A stretch of 8,029 nucleotides of DNA, taken from Desulfotomaculum sp. (GTDB lineage Bacteria; Bacillota; Desulfotomaculia; Desulfotomaculales; Ammonificaceae). Positions within the stretch are counted from its first letter, which is position 1. Every line of letters begins with the position of its first letter. The stretch is from assembly GCA_012961725.1 (NCBI GenBank), contig DTYU01000257.1, positions 1 through 8,029 on the forward strand. Direction: 5' to 3'. Position numbers and translations under genes: made by a program. This document shows positions 5,574 to 8,029 of the stretch, piece by piece. Under the pieces are notes generated by a model, which had not been told where the DNA came from, did not search any database, and worked only from the letters and a program-made list of their open reading frames with translations.

Positions 5574-7761
5574 CAAGTTGCCCTCCATAAGGAACCTGTT
5601 CTTCGCGGACGATCAAAGCCCGGCACCGGGGAGCTTGAGACAAGTCCTCCGAAAGGAACTGCTCCACACCGTGCCAGCCCCCGAGTCTTTCAAGCTCCCG
5701 AGAAACAATTTTAAGCTTCTCAGTAGTTGCCCATTTAATTTTCCATTCCTCACGCAGATGCCAGATTGCTAAACGAATAAGGTGTCCATAAACAATGCAC
5801 CGGACGTCACCGCGCGTCAGCTTGACGTTTCCCGCTTGCAGTTGTTCCAAATCCTCTCGAACAAGCTCTGCTATCTCACGGGGGCTTGAAACAATCTTCC
5901 GCCGGGGGACGGTTCCAGTTGACCTGCAGACAAAAACAGTATCGATTATCGATGAGCCCGTCCCGTTAATGTGAATGGAAGCACCCATTTCCGCCGGGCA
6001 CGGGATTGAGGCGGAACAAGTAAGACCCGCGTCCAGAATGCCCACGGCAATAGGGATGTAGGCTCCGATATTATTGTGGTGATAGGTAAAAATCAAGGGA
6101 GCTCCTGGCTTTAATGCACGAGCCATATTTTTGAAAACCTTCGCCAACCCGTTGGTAAAATGGAGAAGTCCTCGTTCCATTGTAAGGTTGCCGGTGAGCT
6201 CGTCGGCATCCCTGGTGGAAGGCTTATGAAAAATCCCGTCAGTTTCCGCAACTATTCGGCGCAGCCAAACGTAACAAAAATCCATCAATTCAGCATACTG
6301 CACGTTGGCAAAGTAGGGCGGATCGGTTAAAACCGCATCGACTGAAGCAGAGGGCAATGTACAAAGGGTTGAACTGGCGCAGAATAACTCGACCTTCTTG
6401 TCTTCCGGCGTAACTGAATCCTTACGACACTTCCCAATCCATTCGCCTTTAATAAAGAGCCGCTCTTTCCGCCCTCTTTTATGTTCGATTTCAAATGGTT
6501 CTTGACAGTAAGCCTTGGCACGGGCATATTTTTCAATAATATTCAGCCATCCCCCGCTGCCAACATGTGAACCTTTACCGTCAGAAATCCCGAGGAGATT
6601 TGATTCACATTGTATCAGACCGACCGGAAAACCATGTACGGAGAATATGTCCAACGACTTTAGAGCCATCGTATCGTAGCGGCAGAGCATATTTTGATAC
6701 CGGAGCAGGTCGGATAGATTGGTTGCCAGGGCATTGCGAATCTCTTCATCAGGACACCGAGTGATGAACCGACAGCTCAACTCCAAGCCCAGCAGTTGGC
6801 GCTCGTTAAACATCTCGCGGTAACGCCGATAGCCCCAGCGGAGGAGGCGGTCGGTTTCGTCACCCGGAGGAATTTCATCACCAGGCACGTACATGGCATC
6901 CATTTGTGCCCAATTTTCTGCAGCTTTCTTGTACCTTGCCAAATCCGTCTCGTCAGGCTTTTTAAAAAACCTGCCCATATGACGGGGTTTACAGTTGGGA
7001 CAATGATATTCTATAGCCAACATACGGTGCCGGGGGGTACCTTGAGCAGCATCTGGATAAAGATTGACCTTGCCGCAGTTCGGGCAGGTGCAACGATTAT
7101 GCTTTGCGGGACCGGCGAGATTCAAGCCTGTGCCACAGGCAAAGCACAGTTTGGCTGTTTTTCTATCCTCCACCTCGTTCAGTTCCCCACAGGCGGAACA
7201 TATGATTACGTTCTTCGGATGGCGCCGGTTCTGTGCAAGCAGATAGCCGGGAAACAAGTCGAAAGTCTCCCTACATTCGGTACAGCGGTAAGTTTTAACC
7301 CACAAAAAATACTTCACGTGGGCATCTGAATTGCACTTTACACATCTGGTCCGATAGAATAGACCGATTTTCTCATTTAACCAGTTCCGGAGCATCTCCG
7401 CCGTCCGGCGGTAGGCCGCGAGGTCAAGATCTTCTATCTCCTGGCGGACTACCCAATAAGCCATTGGATTAATGTCGTACCCAATAATGTCACAACCAAG
7501 GCGATTGGCCTCAAGGAGGGGTGTCCCGCCTCCCATAAAGGGATCAGCTACAGTAATTCCTTTTAGGTTATGGGCTTTGTAAAACGTCTCTCTCAAATTG
7601 CCTTCTACAAACTCAGCGAGTAGAAGACCACGAAACAAGGTGCCGGGACGCCGTGCAAACCACTTATGGACAGCAATAACTGGACGGTAGTTTTGCTGAA
7701 TTTGCTTTTCGTGAAGCGCCAAATCAGCAATGAAGGGAATGTCGAAAAATTTTTCGATCAT
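5557..7761 (-). CDS. zinc-ribbon DNA adenine-type methyltransferase (COG1743/DUF1156-like)
   Basis: A predicted SAM-dependent amino-methyltransferase of 734 residues. The N-terminus has HKWFARRP (32-39), matching the HxWWARRP signature of the COG1743/DUF1156 family. The SAM site is DPFMGGGTP (73-81) followed by GYDIN (94-98). Six CxxC pairs start at residues 140, 160, 188, 206, 226 and 254, enough for three zinc ribbons. The catalytic motif is DPPY (480-483) in TDPPYFANVQYAELMDF, typical of this family. Motif I before DPPY, with a long insert between, is an alpha-like order, and the insert is the likely target-recognition region. The open frame reaches 7857, but GGAGG six bases before the ATG at 7761 and the start of conserved sequence there fix the start. 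The nuclease gene overlaps its 3' end. Adenine (N6) rather than cytosine-N4 specificity is inferred from DPPY. Confidence 0.85.
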   Translation of the reverse strand: MIEKFFDIPFIADLALHEKQIQQNYRPVIAVHKWFARRPGTLFRGLLLAEFVEGNLRETFYKAHNLKGITVADPFMGGGTPLLEANRLGCDIIGYDINPMAYWVVRQEIEDLDLAAYRRTAEMLRNWLNEKIGLFYRTRCVKCNSDAHVKYFLWVKTYRCTECRETFDLFPGYLLAQNRRHPKNVIICSACGELNEVEDRKTAKLCFACGTGLNLAGPAKHNRCTCPNCGKVNLYPDAAQGTPRHRMLAIEYHCPNCKPRHMGRFFKKPDETDLARYKKAAENWAQMDAMYVPGDEIPPGDETDRLLRWGYRRYREMFNERQLLGLELSCRFITRCPDEEIRNALATNLSDLLRYQNMLCRYDTMALKSLDIFSVHGFPVGLIQCESNLLGISDGKGSHVGSGGWLNIIEKYARAKAYCQEPFEIEHKRGRKERLFIKGEWIGKCRKDSVTPEDKKVELFCASSTLCTLPSASVDAVLTDPPYFANVQYAELMDFCYVWLRRIVAETDGIFHKPSTRDADELTGNLTMERGLLHFTNGLAKVFKNMARALKPGAPLIFTYHHNNIGAYIPIAVGILDAGLTCSASIPCPAEMGASIHINGTGSSIIDTVFVCRSTGTVPRRKIVSSPREIAELVREDLEQLQAGNVKLTRGDVRCIVYGHLIRLAIWHLREEWKIKWATTEKLKIVSRELERLGGWHGVEQFLSEDLSQAPRCRALIVREEQVPYGGQLDEVPF
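5574..5586 (-). promoter_or_regulatory. ribosome binding site of the nuclease gene
   Basis: GGAGGG (5586-5581) with a seven-base spacer to the ATG at 5573. It lies inside the first codons of the longer ATG-5588 reading and upstream of the methyltransferase stop, so it decides for the shorter protein and implies translational coupling to the methyltransferase. Confidence 0.65.
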
Positions 7762-7772
7762 TATGATCCTCC
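7762..7772 (-). promoter_or_regulatory. ribosome binding site of the methyltransferase gene
   Basis: GGAGG (7772-7768) and a six-base spacer precede the ATG at 7761. This favours it over the upstream ATG codons at 7857 and 7854, which lie close behind the terminator and add an atypical basic N-terminus. No clear promoter was found between the terminator and this site. Confidence 0.7.
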
Positions 7773-7860
7773 AGGTGCGAGGGTACCCATGAATTATTCT
7801 TCGCCGAGGAATTTCATACCTTCTATTCTCTTTTCGTTTTTCTTCGCAGCCCATCAATAT

Positions 7861-7910
7861 TAAAAAATAGAAAGGAACCTGCTTGCTAAGATACGGGGCA
7901 GGTTCCTTTC
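7861..7910 (-). terminator. intrinsic terminator after the 5S rRNA fragment
   Basis: A perfect 13-base stem, GAAAGGAACCTGC (7870-7882) with GCAGGTTCCTTTC (7898-7910), has a 15-base loop. On the minus strand it is followed by TATTTTTTA. On the plus strand no T run follows, so it acts on minus-strand transcription, that is, at the end of the rRNA transcript and before the methyltransferase gene. Confidence 0.9.
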
Positions 7911-7916
7911 AAAATT

Positions 7917-7976
7917 CTCCGGCGGCGACCTACTCTCCCGCTCCGTCGCCAGAGCAGTACCATCGGCGCTGGAGGG
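7917..7976 (-). rRNA. 5S ribosomal RNA, 3' half only (truncated gene)
   Basis: Read on the minus strand, CCCTCCAGCGCCGATGGTAC and the following bases, ending GGGAGAGTAGGTCGCCGCC, match the 3' half of Firmicute 5S rRNA, with the GCTC/GAGC pairing of helix IV kept. The match stops abruptly at 7976. The expected upstream part (TTCCGAACNCGGAAGTTAAG and the rest of the 5' half) is missing and replaced by an unrelated inverted repeat. About half of the usual 117-base gene is present, so it cannot form helix I or a normal 5S. A terminator follows directly, as at the end of an rRNA operon. Confidence 0.8.
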
Positions 7977-7982
7977 ATTGAG

Positions 7983-8011
7983 TCCCAAACGGTCTTGAGG
8001 ACCGTTTGGGA
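7983..8011. repeat. perfect 12-bp inverted repeat at the 5S break point
   Basis: TCCCAAACGGTC (7983-7994), loop TTGAG, GACCGTTTGGGA (8000-8011). It starts seven bases from the point where the 5S match ends. Neither side has a T run next to the stem, so it does not look like a standard terminator. It may be a mobile-element end, a palindromic repeat, or an assembly or rearrangement scar. Confidence 0.7.
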
Positions 8012-8029
8012 GCCCTAAAAAACACTGCC

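Noticed and set aside
5589..5598. Ten-base match AAGGAACCTG shared with the terminator arm at 7872-7881
   Set aside because: A single short match with no extension and no matching context; likely chance.
6796..7329. Plus-strand frame of 177 codons opposite the methyltransferase gene
   Set aside because: It lies wholly antisense to a gene with clear family motifs, and its translation shows no recognisable domain. It is a shadow frame.
7970..8029. A tRNA gene or tRNA-Sec-like arm at the window end
   Set aside because: GGGACTCAATCCC resembles a T arm and the hairpin resembles an anticodon arm, but the stem is 12 bp long, the T loop is not canonical, and no acceptor or D arm is present. The CCCTCCAGCGCCGATGG part belongs to 5S rRNA.

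Overview
The window looks like chromosomal DNA of a moderately GC-rich Gram-positive bacterium, most likely a Peptococcales/Thermoanaerobacterales-type Firmicute. This is inferred from the style of the MetRS, the strong AGGAGG-type ribosome binding sites, frequent TTG and GTG starts, metG followed directly by tatD, and the Firmicute-like 5S rRNA sequence. The species cannot be determined from the window.

Layout. (1) Positions 1-1654, minus strand: a housekeeping operon with methionyl-tRNA synthetase (metG) followed 18 bases later by the start of a TatD-family metal-dependent hydrolase that runs off the window. A near-consensus sigma-A promoter lies upstream of metG, and its position shows that translation must start at an internal TTG. 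(2) Positions 1655-2009: a divergent intergenic region. (3) Positions 2010-4125, plus strand: a tightly coupled two-component system, an OmpR/PhoB-type response regulator and a membrane histidine kinase with a HAMP domain. (4) Positions 4126-4550: a convergent junction with no intact recognisable gene. It holds a palindromic REP-like element and what look like decayed coding fragments. (5) Positions 4551-7761, minus strand: a two-gene overlapping unit. The first gene is a large DNA adenine-type methyltransferase of the COG1743/DUF1156-like kind with six CxxC pairs. The second is a protein of about 340 residues with a PD-(D/E)XK nuclease signature. (6) Positions 7861-8029: an intrinsic terminator, the 3' half of a 5S rRNA gene on the minus strand, and a perfect 12-bp inverted repeat where the rest of the 5S gene should be.

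The most interesting part is the methyltransferase/nuclease pair. It resembles a compact restriction-modification unit built on a methyltransferase family that is more often seen with large ATPase/helicase partners. It sits between a broken 5S rRNA gene and a scarred convergent junction, in DNA that is less GC-rich than the neighbouring genes. This is consistent with acquisition as a defence cassette at an rRNA-operon end, but that history is inference. No CRISPR array, transposase, tRNA or T-box riboswitch was seen.
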